Source: Poecilobothrus nobilitatus (taxonomy: Eukaryota; Arthropoda; Insecta; Diptera; Dolichopodidae). Taken from it: DNA of 64,000 nucleotides. Each line of letters starts with the position of its first letter. Position 1 is the stretch's first letter. The stretch spans positions 189,975,198-190,039,197 of the forward strand of contig OX352772.1 of NCBI GenBank assembly GCA_947095535.1, given 5' to 3'. Shown one piece after another: positions 1-12,519 of the stretch. The position numbers were made by a program, and so were the translations under genes. Under the pieces are notes generated by a model that was given only the letters and a program-made list of their open reading frames with translations, was not told where the DNA came from and made no database searches.

Positions 1-363
1 CTTACCGCAGAAGATTATTTTGAAATATTTGACAAATACGGAACTGTAAGAAGATTAGGTGAAGATGTCATAGTATTTAACAGGGAAGAAGAAATATGTT
101 AAATATTAAAATCTCGAGACCAATGGCATTTTAAGTTTAACCAAAGTAAGAGAATTATAATTAAAAGGTCACTTAATGGAAACGTCATTGTTAAAGGCGA
201 GACGGCTTATAAAACTAATACAGAAGTATATCGATTATTTAAAAAAAAAGGAAAAAAAATTAGAAGTTTTTTACACGCTACTCAAACTCTAGGAAAGTTT
301 TCCATTTTACAAAATTATTGTAGGTTTGAGCAAGAAGCAGAGGAATTAAAGGGAAATATGAAC
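1..363 (+). other. Unidentified decayed coding-like stretch
   Basis: Frame 1 reads for about 120 codons with only one internal stop (TAA at 100-102). The second half is lysine/arginine-rich with mixed hydrophobic residues and ends at TGA near 400, inside the neighbouring LINE. The left end is cut by the window edge, so the start is unknown. I do not recognise the product. It could be a fragment of another mobile-element gene or a chance open frame in AT-rich DNA. No promoter or RNA feature is visible. Confidence 0.25.
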
Positions 364-419
364 ATAAAGGAGAATTGGGGGGTAAATTGGAGAGGAATCT
401 GAATAGGTTCTTTTTGAAA

Positions 420-2055
420 AGTAGCAAATTGTATATATAATGGACCATTTGTATTAGAGGGAAACACGTTGGCTGGAAGCATTTTCAACATTTTAGCGGT
501 TCCCACAATAAAAGAGTTTCCATAACCAGTTTTAAGCCACCTAGAAATTTCCACGGTGTAGAAATTTGGTCTTGAGGCTCCCCAAGTGTTGCGCTGGTAT
601 TGTTTAAGGAGACACATTATTGATTTCAATTCAATAGAACAAGTGTCGTTACCTACAAGATATCTATAAAAGAGAGATAAAACTCCAATATTTCGACGTG
701 AGTTAAAGGTACCTTAACCAGTAGGGTCGCTAATCAGGCGTAAGGCGCGAGTTTGGATTTTGTCCAGGTAACCTAATTATGTTTGAGCAGCGCCAGCCCA
801 TAAGTGAGAATTATACTCCATCTTAGGTCGAATATATGCTTTATAGATATTGACCAGATCACTAGGGGAAAAATAAGCTTTACAGCGAAAAAAAAAACCT
901 AAGCATTTGGCAGCATTTTTTTGCTATATCAAAAATATACTCATTCCACAACATTTTTTTTATTAAGCTACATGCCTAAAATGTTTAAATTTGCAGACCG
1001 CTGTATATTTTGCCCTTGGAACCGTAGAATTGGTATGGATTGATCTCTTTTGCAAGAGATCTGACAGCTTTGAGTTTTGGAAGTGTTGAACTCAACTCTG
1101 TTTTTAACACTCCAATCAGCTATTTTCGCTTTCGTGGTTAGCTGAACTAGCCATAATTTCCCTTTTTAAACTGATTGCCGTTGAAGTAGCATTCGATTTT
1201 TTTAAAAAATCATAAGATGCCACCAGAGTGTTGTCGTCGGCAAAACTATGGATGGGATTGAGGGTAGAACTGAGTAGGTCGTTAATGAAAATTAAAAAAA
1301 GAGTGGGAGATAAGGCAGAGCCTTGTGGAACGCTATACGACCTTGCCTTGCCATAGCCTTGAATACGACGATTCGAAAGAAAATCCTCAATCCATGCATA
1401 GAAGGAGCTGCCCAACCCAATTGCCTGACATTCTCAACGCTGAACATTCTCATTCCTGACGCTCAAAAGAGCAGAATGCCATACTCGATCAAAGGCCTTT
1501 GAGATATCGAGAGCTACAACCTCAAATGAAGCGGAACAATAAATGCTGGTGTTGAGCTTCTCGCAGAGACAAGTTAAAAGATCACCTGTAGATCGATGAT
1601 TGCGAAAGTCGTATTGGCGATATCAAAAGTCTTTTGTTTACCAAAATTTCCATAATTTTGGAGAGGACCGAAGTGATGGCGATTGGTCAGTAATTTGAAG
1701 GGCCGCTTTTGTCACCTTTTTGGGAAATGGAGAAACGTGTGCAACTTTCTATTGGATGGAATATTTTTCAGTCGAAAATGAGAGTGCGAAAAGATTGCGC
1801 AGAGGTTTTGCGATTTATACTGGAGGTAATTGAGTTGTAGGAGGAAGTGTAGAATTTGCTGCAAAAATTTTTGGGAACAAATTAGCTTCGGAACAAATTA
1901 GAATCGGGAACAAATTAGAATTTTTGGGAACAAATTAGAATCGGAAATTATAGAATTACCGGTATCACTCAGCGGGGGAAACGATGATCCACAAAAATTG
2001 TTCTTTACATTTTTCGCAAAAGTCCAAAAAGAGCGATTACAGCGAGGGAGATTAA
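420..2055 (-). pseudogene. LINE reverse transcriptase domain, broken
   Basis: Minus-strand translation in several frames shows the core motifs of a non-LTR reverse transcriptase: a conserved block with SNY.PI.ITSVLSKIME near 1700, motif A as ALDISKAFDRVWHSALL near 1500, the VPQGSALSPTLFLIFINDLL block and the catalytic FADD box (SFADDNTLVASY) within 1116-1415, and the terminal block around MLPANVFPSN near 470. The catalytic aspartates of motifs A and C survive, but at least four frame changes lie between the blocks. It would have copied the element's RNA at a nicked target. Family assignment is firm, clade is not. Confidence 0.85.
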
Positions 2056-2399
2056 TTATTTTATGTCACAACCTTTGGTTATAAAGCAACTTTTGCTGAT
2101 TGATAACCCTTTAGCAATTGTTCCTAGCCGCTTTAGAGTCCGAAAGAGAGGACTCAGATACATTGGCCTTGTACTTTTTAAAATGCTCCTCTTTGGATTC
2201 GATAGCTTTATCCAGAAATCAAACCATGGCTTGGAACTAGGCTTAAACGGTTTAAAAGAGCTGGGTATGAGGTGTTTCATACCTAGCATAATTGTTTTAC
2301 TAATGGCATCTGTAGCAAAGTCAACGTTTCTGTGACGGAAACACATCAACCAATCAAAATCAGTCAAAAAACTGTTCAGACAAACCCAGTCAGCCTTGT

Positions 2400-3161
2400 T
2401 GTAGTGCCAAACTTGTCTTTTATTATAATATCATTTTGACTGCCGGTGTATTTGTTGCAAAGCTTGTTTTAAGAAGGCAATGATCAGAGACGCCAATTGG
2501 AGATCTAACAGAAATATTATATTTTTCAGGATTTGTGGTCAGGAACTGATCCAAAAGATGCTCGTTAGGATTGGCACGGACTGGAATTCTAGTAGGGCTC
2601 TCAACAAGTTGAGAAAGTTGGAATAAGTTTGAAAACAGTTCAACTTCTTTGCCTTCCGGTGAAATGTGACTAGAGAAATGGATCCAGTTTTTGTTATGGA
2701 CATTAAAATCCCCAGCGACCCAGCGACGGCTATCTCACATTCTGGATTTTTTTTCAAAATTTTTTTAATATCGTAGGATAGTTTTTCAATGACCACAGTT
2801 GTTTCTAGCTTGTTTGGCTTGGGGAGATTTGTAAATAAAACAGAAAAAGATTGGAGCTTTTTCAACTCGGAGTTTCATCCAAAGATAATTGAAAATTGGG
2901 TTGGAGCTTTTAATATCTACAAGAGAGTTGAAAGCTACGTCAGAACGTATATATAAAGCGAAGCCTGGATGAGAAATAATAAGCGGAACTAAAGTATAGC
3001 TGTTGATTAATATCATCGCCTATAACCTGAGTTTCGCTTAGGGCTAATATAGCTAGTCTTTCTGAGTGTAGGTGAGCTTCAACTGATTGGAAATTGCTCG
3101 CTAAACATCTAATATTACGAAAGTTAATTGTAAAGTTGGCGAACATTATTACAATTTGCAA
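2400..3161 (-). pseudogene. LINE AP-endonuclease domain, broken
   Basis: Upstream of the RT on the minus strand, three frames together read like an exonuclease-endonuclease-phosphatase domain: NIRCLASNFQSVEAHL with LALSETQV (3161-2940), then GFALYIRSDVAFN and FCFIYKSP (3016-2786), then a degenerate AGDFN-type block and HLLDQFL-type end (2865-2539). The SETQ block holds the expected catalytic Glu position. The region 2056-2367 is the endonuclease-RT linker, with a recognisable PWFD block. Frameshifts separate all segments, so no functional protein is expected. Confidence 0.75.
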
Positions 3162-5447
3162 TGAAATGGAACTGGAAAAAATTAATTAAAATTAAACATA
3201 AAAAAAAATAAAAAATAAAAATAAAATAAAATTCCAAATTTAAATAAAATTTACCCAAACAACAAAAAAAAAAACGAACATCAAACGTTAAACACGAACA
3301 GACGAGAAAAAAAGGACTGAAATAAATAAGTGGTGTGAACATGACAAACGAAATGCGAGGTACAGCAGTTTTTACTACTTTATCGCACACAAGAAATACT
3401 CTACCATATTCACCACTTAAATAGCACAGATACAAATCTTCTTATATCATATACATTTCCTTTTCCCTCTTCTATATGATACAAATTTAATAAAAAAAAA
3501 AGAAATAATGCAGCACTAATTAAATAAATTAGAAAAAAACAAACGGTTTGTTTACTGAAAGCTGCTTCGAAATTTTTTTATGGGAGAAAAGGAAGGTTGG
3601 ATAGCTTGACCGTTTATTGATATTTAATTTAATTTTACAATGTTTAAAGGAAATTTAAAATGAAAACAAATTAATTTAATTTATAAGAATTAAAAAGAAA
3701 ACAAAATTAAAATTTAGAAAAATTGAATTTAAAAGTTAATTGTACTAAATCTAAATTTATAAGATAGAATTAGAAGAAAAGAAAAATATTAATAGAAATT
3801 TAAATTGTAAAAAAAAACTAAAAACAAATAAAATCAAAATATATTTAAAATTAAGAAGTTCCAAAATTAAAAGTTGAATAAAAAAAATTGAATTTAAAAA
3901 CCAAAGTTTCAAATATAAAACAAAACTAAAGAAATTAATTAAAAAACAAAAAAAAAAATATAAAATTACAGAGAAAACATAAATTATAGAAATTAAAACA
4001 GAATGATTTATAAGAAATACCAAAAGGGGCGGCATTAAACAAGAAAAAAGAATAATATTGAAAAGTTATTAAAAAATCACTTTGCACCGGATTGAAAAGA
4101 AAAAGATGAATTCTTTTTTTATAAAAAGCTTTTAGAGCGAAATTCGAGTGAAGATATTGTACAATTTCAAACTGATGACTGTTCTTCTGACTTGTATAAA
4201 GAATTACACATTTAGTATAGGTATAAGTATATCTAGTAATTGGGTTAATAAGGATTATATTATTTTTGTTTTTATTTTAATTTGTTTTGTTAATTATGAA
4301 TTGTTATCACTTTTGTTTTAATTTTTACTTTAATTGATTTTGTTAAATTTTTTTAGTTTTTGTATTATATTGGATTGTTATTATCATTTAATTTTGTTGA
4401 AAAGCTAATTTTTTTTTATCATCGAACAACCTTACTAATAATGGAATATTCGAAACTTACAGAATCAGATGACTTCTTGAAACTTACTGAAGCAAGAAAA
4501 ATTTCAATACAATATAAAACTGTTTCTATACAATATAAAACTGCTTTTTTTTCAAAACTCACTAATTGTTTTTAGAGGCTTAAACAAAACTCTTTACTCT
4601 TGATATTGAGTTCCAAAACTTTCTATTTGCAAATTTCCATTACTAATAACTCGTAAACATACAGGCCTCAATTTTTGACTTTTGTCAATTTGTATTTGTA
4701 TAGTCGTAAATATTCAATACAAACCATGTATCATCCATCCATCAAACTGCAATATTAGTTTTTTGTATTTTTCTCTAAATTACTAAAGAAGCTTTTAGAC
4801 AGTTTTGCAAGTGGACGCCTCATTTATGCTATATCAAATTATTATATTTACTTCAATTATTAATTATTTGAAGCAAAGCTTTCAACCATAATTTAATATT
4901 CTATTATTGATACAAAAAAAAATTTCGTTATAATCGTATTTACTGATAACAATGTATTTTATGCTATATCAAACTAACATTAGAAGTGGAGCATACAATT
5001 ATGTATAAAGTATTATTTTCATACTCAAAATTTGTACGCCAGATTCCAGACTCCCATGCGTAGAAATATTTTTTTATCGTGATGTCTGAGTGTGTGGGTG
5101 TGTGTGTGCATGTGTGTGTGTGGGCACGTGTACAGCCTAAACGACTGAGCGGATTTTTTTTAAATATTACATTTAAGATTTTGATGCAAATATCTCTGAT
5201 TCCTAAGATTTCGTAGCAAATTGGACAACTGAAAGAGGTAGTTTACAAGTGTCACTTTTAAGTTTTTTACGAATATTTCGTAACAAAAAAATATTATGAG
5301 ATAAATTATTAAGATAAAATTGATACACAAGTCAAGAGTAACAACTTTGCCATAAACATTTTTTGTCCAAATCAATCTAAGTCCAAATTGTATACCTATT
5401 ATTATATCATGCCATATGAATTTATATGAAGAAATTTTTTTATTTTT
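3162..5447. other. AT-rich stretch without recognisable genes
   Basis: Long A- and T-runs dominate, especially 3170-4080, where the minus strand is almost a poly(T/A) mosaic. The open frames there encode only low-complexity Phe/Leu/Ile/Lys peptides, so I treat them as noise. At 5089-5135 a GT-rich microsatellite is followed by a CCTAAACGACTGAGCGGATT phrase, which is typical of dispersed insect repeats. No RNA gene or regulatory site could be supported. Confidence 0.6.
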
Positions 5448-7111
5448 TTATACCCGTACGATAAGTATCGGGTATAATAAAATTACTCCTCCGTTTGTAA
5501 CACCTCGAAATAAGCGAGCTAGATATACCTTCAAAGGTATGGATCGGATCAGAAAAAAATTTTAAGTCGATTGAGCCATGTCCATCCGTCCGTCAGCACG
5601 CTAACTTAAAAACTAAGAAAGCTAGATTCTTGAAATTTACACAAAATATTCTGGGAGCAATTTGTAGGTTCCCTATTTTTTTTGGTTGAGTTGCGACCAA
5701 AACTTCGGCTAGCTCTCGAACACCAAACTTTTAGATCCCAACATTTTTTTTGAAATAGAGCTATGAAATTTTAACTGCTGATAGATGTCACAAAAATATT
5801 AATTTTATTTTTAATAACTTTTTTTGTAGCCCCACCCGTTACGGAGCTACAGCTCCCTAAAAATTCAAAAAAGCTCTATATTTAAATTATTATAGCACAA
5901 GTTGTATAAGGTATATCGTCATTTTGAAAACGCCAAACGCGTTACTGCTTTTATTAGCTTTAAAAGTATATATACCATAAATATATACTTGTGCTATACG
6001 GTGTCTTAATTTATAGTTATGCAAAACTCAAATTTTGCAAAATCCTTTAACCCTTCTATCTTCTAAACAGTTTAAGTTGGAAACTTGAAATTTTGACAGA
6101 AGTTAGATCTTTGAAAATAAGTATGAGTCATTTTTTTGTATCACCCCCATTTAGGAGCTGTAAGGGGTCAAAAACTGAAAATTTCCTATTTTTAAACACC
6201 TGTAACTTGTTGTTAACACCTGTTAAAACCTTTTTGAAGTAATACACAAAAAAAAGTAAAGTAATTTACATAAAAAAGTTAAAGCTTCAACATTATGTTC
6301 TTATTTCTGCTAACAACTTTTTTTAATAATATAGGGTTACTTTATAATTGACGAGACTGTTACTTGACGAATCTTTAACGAATTTTTTGCATTTTGCTTT
6401 ACTCGATAATTTGAAATTTTTGAGGATATAATGCGTAGTACAAACAAATGTAAATAAATAAACAACATAACGGTTGCTTGAAGAATTTTTATTTATATTA
6501 TATTGATATATATAATATTATACATACTTATATAATAACAAGTTGATTTACATACCGTATATGTCACTAGTGAATGAATGATAAGAGTATAGATGTATAT
6601 TATATAGCGCCGTATTTACATACATATATGTATTTTATTGTACTTACAACAAATTATTCTATGAATGGAAATATTTTTAAAGAAATATTGCAATGTATAG
6701 CGATGTACTTATAACAATATAAATGTACTATGTGCGCATAATATAATATAATATTTAAAATTATATTTACTATTTTGTACTAAGTAAATTTAATATACAT
6801 TTACCGCTTAGTATTAAATGGTACTATTTGAAAAAGTTTTGGATTGATAATCGTTATGTGGAAGGTTAAAATCTGCTTTTGAAGAATGTATAAACCTATA
6901 GTTTGGGTTGTGCATATAACCCATAGTTCTAGAAATTATAAAATTCACCCAAATTATTTTAAAATACTAAAATATTAAAAAATAATATTGTAAGCAGAGT
7001 GACAGGCTGTGCTAACAGGCAACATACTAACGGTTCGTTAGCTCGCTTATTTCGAGGTGTTACAAACGGAGGAGTAATTTTATTATACCCGATCCTATCG
7101 TACGGGTATAA
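5448..7111 (-). repeat. Dispersed 1.5-1.6 kb repeat, copy 1 (inverted)
   Basis: Its left end reads ATACCCGTACGATAAGTATC with a small hairpin (ATACCCG...CGGGTAT). It matches, in reverse complement, the right ends of the copies at 16,058-17,577 and 23,492-25,088. Internal matches include the CCGTTACGGAGCTACAGCTCC block and the CCGTCCGTC microsatellite near 5585. Unlike the other copies, its far end is capped by a second, opposite copy of the terminal ~75 bp (about 7036-7111), giving it terminal inverted repeats. No coding capacity is seen. The class is unresolved: mini-me-like and Helitron-like non-autonomous elements are both possible. Confidence 0.75.
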
Positions 7112-7116
7112 TAAAA

Positions 7117-10100
7117 TGAATCAAAGTGCTAAAGATTTAGTTAAAAATTTGAAAAACTTTATTTTAAGTAATAACGCTGATGATCAACTAATTGATCAAT
7201 ATAAAAGATACTAGCTATCAGCGAGAGCATCGTTGAAAAGCGTGTTTTGGTAAATCAGATAACTTTAATAAAAAGTTATCAAATTCATTTAAAAAAAAAT
7301 ACTAAAATTTTTATTAATGGTATAAAATGGGATAAAATCGATTCAGCATTTAAAAACCGAATACGTTCTGCAGTCATAATTAATCTCACGCACAAGCCCC
7401 CAAATAGCTTTCTAGAAGATTGTGGAAAAACTTTTGAAGAGAAGGTTAAAAAAATTTTAATAAAAGAAACTGCATTAAAAATAAATACTGTGTTTTGTGG
7501 AGAAGTCATAATAAACAAAAATAATGAGGAAATTAGCGAATTAAAATATATGAATACTAAAAATTATCCTATTTATAACAATACAAATGTTACTGAATGT
7601 ACTCAAAGTATGTTAATGATGAAATATTAAACCAATTAACGGAGTTCCAGGAAAAGGACAGTGGCTTGGCATTATCAGCTATATTGAATTTAATGGTTAA
7701 TATAAATAAATATACCATCATACTTTGAACTACCATTCCAAATTAAAAAGAAGAAGGCATGCATAAATGTTCAAAACATGGATGATAATGCATGCTTTGC
7801 ATGGTCTGCGCTAGCTGCTTTATACTCTGCAGGAAGAAACCCACATCTTGAATGAATTGAGTTAATGAATTAAACTTAGCTGAAATAAATTTCCGGATGA
7901 CTATTCAGCAAGTACCAAAGTTTAAAAATCAAAATGATATATCAATCAACATATACATTTTGAAGAAGCAAACAAATTCTTACTTAAAGGTATTACTATC
8001 ATATCTAACAAAAAACAAAAAACAAAACCATGTAAATTTATTGCTTATACAAAATAAATATTACATAGATGATGATGATGATGAGGAAAACCATAATGTT
8101 AATAATGCTGATGATGATGATGAAGACGATGATGAACCCATAAGATACCATTATGTATACATAAAAGACTTATCAAGATTGCTATCATCACAGATAACAA
8201 AAAGACTTGGAAAAACATTTTTCTGTGATCGATGTCTGCATTATTTTTATAATGAAGATAAATTGTGGGATCATGTTAAGGATTATTCGGAACAAAATTT
8301 CTGTAAAATACGCTTGCCTACAGAAAAGGAAAAAGATTTACATTTTAAAATCATCGAAACAAAATTGAGTCACCATTTGTTATATATAGCGATTTAGGAT
8401 GCATTCTGGAACAGGTAAATAATATTAATAGTATTTGTAATAGTAATAGTTATCAAAAACATATACCTTGTAATGTAGGTTATTATGTGAAAGGTAACTA
8501 TGACCGCTCGTTATCGTTTTATAAATCATATCGTGGTTCGGATTGTATTGAGTGGTATATTCGCGAATTAAAACAATTTGCTGAAAACTTAGAAACTATT
8601 TTTCTTTGTCCTATACCTATAGATGATTTAACAAGCCCACAAATTTATGATTTCAATAGAGCCATTATTTGTTACATTTGTGAAAAAGAATTTGAAAATA
8701 ATAATAGTAAAGTTAGGGATCATTGTCATTGAAATGGAAAATATCGCGGTGCTGCGCACTATGAGTGTAATTTAAATTTACAAGATAGCCATACAATCCC
8801 CATCATCTTTCATAATTTAAGTGGTTATGATTCCCATTTTATAATAAAAAACATAGCGTTAGATTTAGAAGGTAGAATAGAATTATTACCTATTAATAAA
8901 GAAAGATATATTTCCTTTACAAAAACTTTAAGTGAACAAAGAATTAAATTTCGTTTTATAGATTCATTTCGTTTCATGGGTGCAAGTTTAGATACACTTT
9001 CATCTTATTTATCTACTTATCCAATTTTGAAATCACAATTTGATGATGTATCACAAACTAACTTTAACTTATTAACACGTAAAGGAATATATCCATATGA
9101 TTACTTTGATAGACATAGTAAATTATCAGAAATTGCGCTTTCACACATATCCAATTTTTATAATAAATTAAATGATTGTGAAATTAGTGATTAGCTAACA
9201 GAATTTGGAATGAATTCAATATAAAAAATTTAGGGGAATATTCTGATTTATATTTAAAAACGGATGTGCTGCTTCTGGCAGATATTTTTGAACAGTTTCG
9301 TAGTAACTGCTACAAATCTTATGGATTAGATCCAGCACATTACTATACTCTCCCGGGTTCCACTTGGGATGCTATGTTAAAATATGCAAAAATAAATTTA
9401 GAATTGTTAACTGACATTGATATGCTTATGTTTATTGAACGTGGTATTCGAGGTGGTTTAAGTCAATGTTCCAAACGCTACAGCAAAGCGAATAACGAAT
9501 ATGTGAGCGATGGTTATGATCCTCTTAAACCAACCACATTTTTGCTATATTGTAAATTTAATAACCAATATGGTTGGGCAATGTCGCAACCACTCCCTTA
9601 TGGTGGTTTCAAATGGGTAGAAAATCCACAACATTTTGATATTAATAATATATTACTAGATTCATCTATAGGGTATATATTTGAGGTTGATGTAGAGTAT
9701 CTAAATGAATTACATGATTTACATAAAGATCTACCATTTTGTGCACAGCATTTTTGCGCACCTGGTTCGAAACAGAAAAAACTTATGGGTACACTTCATA
9801 ATAAATCTAAATATATTATTCATCACCATAATTTAAAACAGATTTTAAAATATAGTTTAAAAATTATGAAAATTCATCGAAATCTAAAATTTAATCAATC
9901 ATGCTGGTTAAAATCTTACATTGATTTAAATACAATGCTAAGAACCTCAGCCGGAAATAATTTTGAGAAGAATTTATTTAAACTTATGAATAATACTGTT
10001 TTCGGTAAAACAATGGAAAATGTTAGAAAACATAGCAACGTAAAGTTGATTACAAAATGGTTAGGAAGATATGGAGCTCAAGCTCTTATTGCCAAACCTG

Positions 10101-10767
10101 AATTTAAGGCTTCCACAATTTTTAATGAAAACTTGGTAGTTATCGAGTTAAATAAAACGGAAATATTTTTTAATAAACCAATATAATATGTTGGTATGTG
10201 CATTTTAGATATTCCTAAAACTACAATATATGAATTTCATTATAATAACATGATCACAGGATTTAAATCTAATTGTACAATTTGCTATACTGATACTGAT
10301 TCTTTGATATATGAAGTGAAATGTGCAGATATATATAAATATATAAAATTAAACTGTAATTTATACTTTGATACAAGCGAATATCCAATCAGTAATAAAT
10401 TTGATATACCATTAGTTAATAAAAAGAAATTAGGTTTAATGAAGGATGAAAATAATGGCGCTATTATGACTGAGTTTGTAGGTTTATGTTCAAAAATGTA
10501 TGCAATCCGTGTAGAAAATAAAAAAGTAAAAAAATCTAAAGGTGTTAAAAGAAATACAGTAAAAAATAAAATAACTTTTAATGATTATGTCGATTGCTTA
10601 AATAATAACACAAATAAAATAATTTCTCTAAACTTGATAAAATCACAAAAACATGAGGTTTCTTCTATCACTCAAACTAAAATTGCTCTGAGCCCTCATG
10701 ATGATAAAAGTACTTAATTGAAAATTCATATGAAACTTTACCGTGCGGTCCTTATTGCATTTTAAAT
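7117..10767 (+). pseudogene. polB: Polinton/Maverick DNA polymerase B, decayed copy
   Basis: Segments at 7117-7212, 7247-7630, 7640-7860, 7897-8397, 8400-9194, 9200-10,186 and 10,196-10,767 line up in order with the polB of the whole Polinton at 47,976-51,696. Visible parts are the N-terminal domain with DNACFAWS, the CDRCLHYF zinc finger, the CYICEKEF / RDHCH zinc cluster, the N..GYDSHF exonuclease box, NNQYGWAM (motif A region), NNTVFGKTMEN (motif B) and YTDTDS (motif C). In motif A the metal-binding Asp position is Lys (YCKFNNQYG). An Asp-rich insert encoded by GAT repeats (8068-8135) sits before the YHY block. Many stops and frameshifts mean it is an old relic. It ends in the family's usual ETLPCG-type tail. 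Confidence 0.92.
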
Positions 10768-10793
10768 GAGGAATAGAATTAATATAATCTTTC

Positions 10794-10864
10794 TAAATCT
10801 AATTAAACAAATTAAGTTATATTATTTTAATTAGAATAACTGAATTTAAATAGAAGGATGTATG
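10794..10864 (+). repeat. 71-bp direct repeat, left copy
   Basis: Nearly identical to 14,657-14,727 (one clear C/G difference). The pair brackets the whole Harbinger/mini-me block. It may be a remnant of a larger duplication, or sequence shared by two relics. It does not coincide with the proposed element ends, so it is not a simple target-site duplication. Confidence 0.8.
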
Positions 10865-11239
10865 TATATATGTGGGTATCATTGAAATCTATACTGAAAC
10901 AAGATCAGAAACATTTAAAATATGTAAATTAACATAGTTTTTATTTTGATTTTTATTGCAGCATTGTTTCTAGTAAAACAAAGTACATACCTAGTAAAAA
11001 TGATATTGAAATTAAAATACCTACATAAAATAATGCTACTTTACTATCCCCCTTATTATAATAAAATTTATCGTACGACACACGTTACTTCCGATAGTTT
11101 TAATAGTGTTATGAAACTTGGGTTATCGTTTTTATCGTATGCGTTTAGCGTGTATCAAAAAAAGCTGGTTTAGGGTTTAAAATTTTGTACGATAGAAGTT
11201 TTTATAATTTTTAAAATTAAAAACAAGTAAATGTAACAG

Positions 11240-12123
11240 TAAGTCGAGGCAACCGACTTAATTATACCCTACACCTAAAAAATTCAAATTAAATTAAAAA
11301 TCCATAAGTTATTTTAGTTAGGTATTTAATATAAGTTAAAAAAAATAAATGCTTTTATAACCTTTGTACACAATTTCAGCTTTCTATCCTTATTAAATTC
11401 GAAGATATGCTTGTTAGCTCTTGGGAAGTGTATGAAGGCACTGGGACCACCATCCCAATTCATCTCAAATTTTAGAGACATCATCAGAACAGGGTAGTAT
11501 ACTCTTATATAAAATTTCAAGTTTTTATATTTATTAATTTCGAAGATATACTTGTTTGGTCTTGGGAGTTGTGTGGGAGATACCCGAACAACCATTCCAA
11601 TTCATCTGCAATTTTAGGCAAATCAGGGATTCAGGAAACAACACCCTCGAATCAAATTTGCAGTTTCTATCTTTATTAATTTCGAAGATATGCTTGTTCG
11701 GTCTTGGGAATTGTGTGGGAGATACCCGAACAACCACTCCATTTCATCTCGAATTTAAGGAATATCAGGGATTCAGGAAAACACACCCTCGTACAAAATT
11801 TTAAGTTTCTATCTTTATTAATTTCGAAGATATGCGTATTCGGTTTTGGTAGTTGTATGGAAGGTACCCGAACGCAAGGTCCGATTTCGCCCATTTACAA
11901 TCCGATTTCCCCGCCTTATCTAAATAATTGTTAACCTACAGTATAAATTTCATTAAGATAACATCATTATTTTTTGAGTTATCGTGCGTACTGACGGACG
12001 GACGGACATCGCTAAATCGACTCAGGAGGTGATCCTCATTCAGAATATATATACATGTCTATACCTATCTCGCTTCCTTTTGGTGGTTACAAACACCATA
12101 CCAAGGTTAATATACCCTATACT
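11240..12123 (+). repeat. Mini-me-like dispersed repeat
   Basis: Starts near a TTATACCCTACACC phrase and ends near TAATATACCCTATAC. Toward its right end it holds the GACGGACGGACATCGC microsatellite, followed by TAAATCGACTC and a TA-rich run (11,991-12,055). This core plus (GTCY)n/(TA)n arrangement is what was described for dipteran mini-me elements. Its interior is a four-copy tandem repeat, listed separately. No coding potential is seen; short frames across it are shadows of the repeat. Confidence 0.6.
11375..11885 (+). repeat. ~142-bp tandem repeat, four copies
   Basis: The phrase ATTTCGAAGATATGCTTGTT recurs at about 11,391, 11,534, 11,679 and 11,820 with small changes, giving a period of 141-144 bp. 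Each unit continues with a TCTTGGGA..TGT.TG block and ends in a CAGGGATTCAGG-type block. The copies differ by several percent, so the array is not recent. It lies wholly inside the mini-me-like repeat and accounts for several short overlapping open frames on both strands. Confidence 0.85.
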
Positions 12124-12195
12124 TAAAGTATAGGATAATAGTATAGGGTAATAGTATAGGGTATAGGGTAATAGTATAGGGTAATTGTCTCTAAT
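12100..12195. repeat. TATAGGGTAATAG simple repeat
   Basis: TATAGGGTAATAG-type units recur at 12,120-12,182 and run into GTCTCTAATAGAGAC, a short perfect palindrome (12,186-12,200). It joins the mini-me-like repeat to the Myb-like gene fragment. Confidence 0.7.
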
Positions 12196-12210
12196 AGAGA
12201 CAATAATTAT

Positions 12211-12519
12211 ATGGATAATGCAGAAGCAAATAATCAAAGTAAAGAACCTGATGAAATAGGAATCACAGAACTATATAGAGAAGAAACTAGACAAACCCAC
12301 AAACGAACAATTGTATTAGACGATGAGCGAACTATACTTCTCAAAAACCAGTTGGACGAACAAAAAGAATTTTACAGTAGTGTTAAAAAAGATATAAAAA
12401 AACTGAAATACTCAATCGAGAAAATTGAAAGAAACTCAAAAAAACTGGTTTTATTAAAAGAAAAAGAAAACAAATTAAAAGAAAAAAAGTTTCAGTTTTT
12501 AAAAGAATGTAAAGAATAG
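12211..12519 (+). pseudogene. Harbinger Myb/SANT-like partner, C-terminal fragment
   Basis: The 102-aa frame is acidic at first, then a long charged coiled-coil region rich in Lys/Glu/Leu (from about residue 45). Reading continues after a one-base frame change at 12,519-12,640 with more coiled-coil residues ending in a stop. C-terminal coiled coils of this type belong to the Myb/SANT-like second protein of PIF/Harbinger elements, which helps the transposase bind DNA and enter the nucleus. The N-terminal Myb-like domain is absent, evidently lost where the mini-me-like repeat abuts. The family link rests mainly on its position beside the transposase. Confidence 0.5.

Larger units (their letters stand above)
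364..3161 (-). mobile_element. Non-LTR retrotransposon (APE endonuclease + RT), decayed
   Basis: Read on the minus strand, this gives an AP-endonuclease-like domain (about 3161-2450), a linker, a reverse transcriptase and the usual C-terminal end. Domain order and motifs match a Jockey/CR1-like arthropod LINE; the clade is uncertain. Many frameshifts and stops show it is dead. A short local repeat (GGAACAAATTAGAAT, three to four times) lies at about 1869-1945 and interrupts the RT frame. GC content is visibly higher than in the surrounding AT-rich DNA. The 3' end fades into unrelated sequence near 364-420, and no poly-A tail or target duplication could be fixed. Confidence 0.85.

Noticed and set aside
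3124..4035. Minus-strand open frames of 92-103 codons rich in Phe/Leu/Ile
   Set aside because: They fall in poly-A/T DNA, translate to low-complexity sequence and contain no motif.
11326..11934. Several overlapping frames of 67-89 codons on both strands
   Set aside because: They are products of the ~142-bp tandem repeat; the same peptide recurs in each unit.
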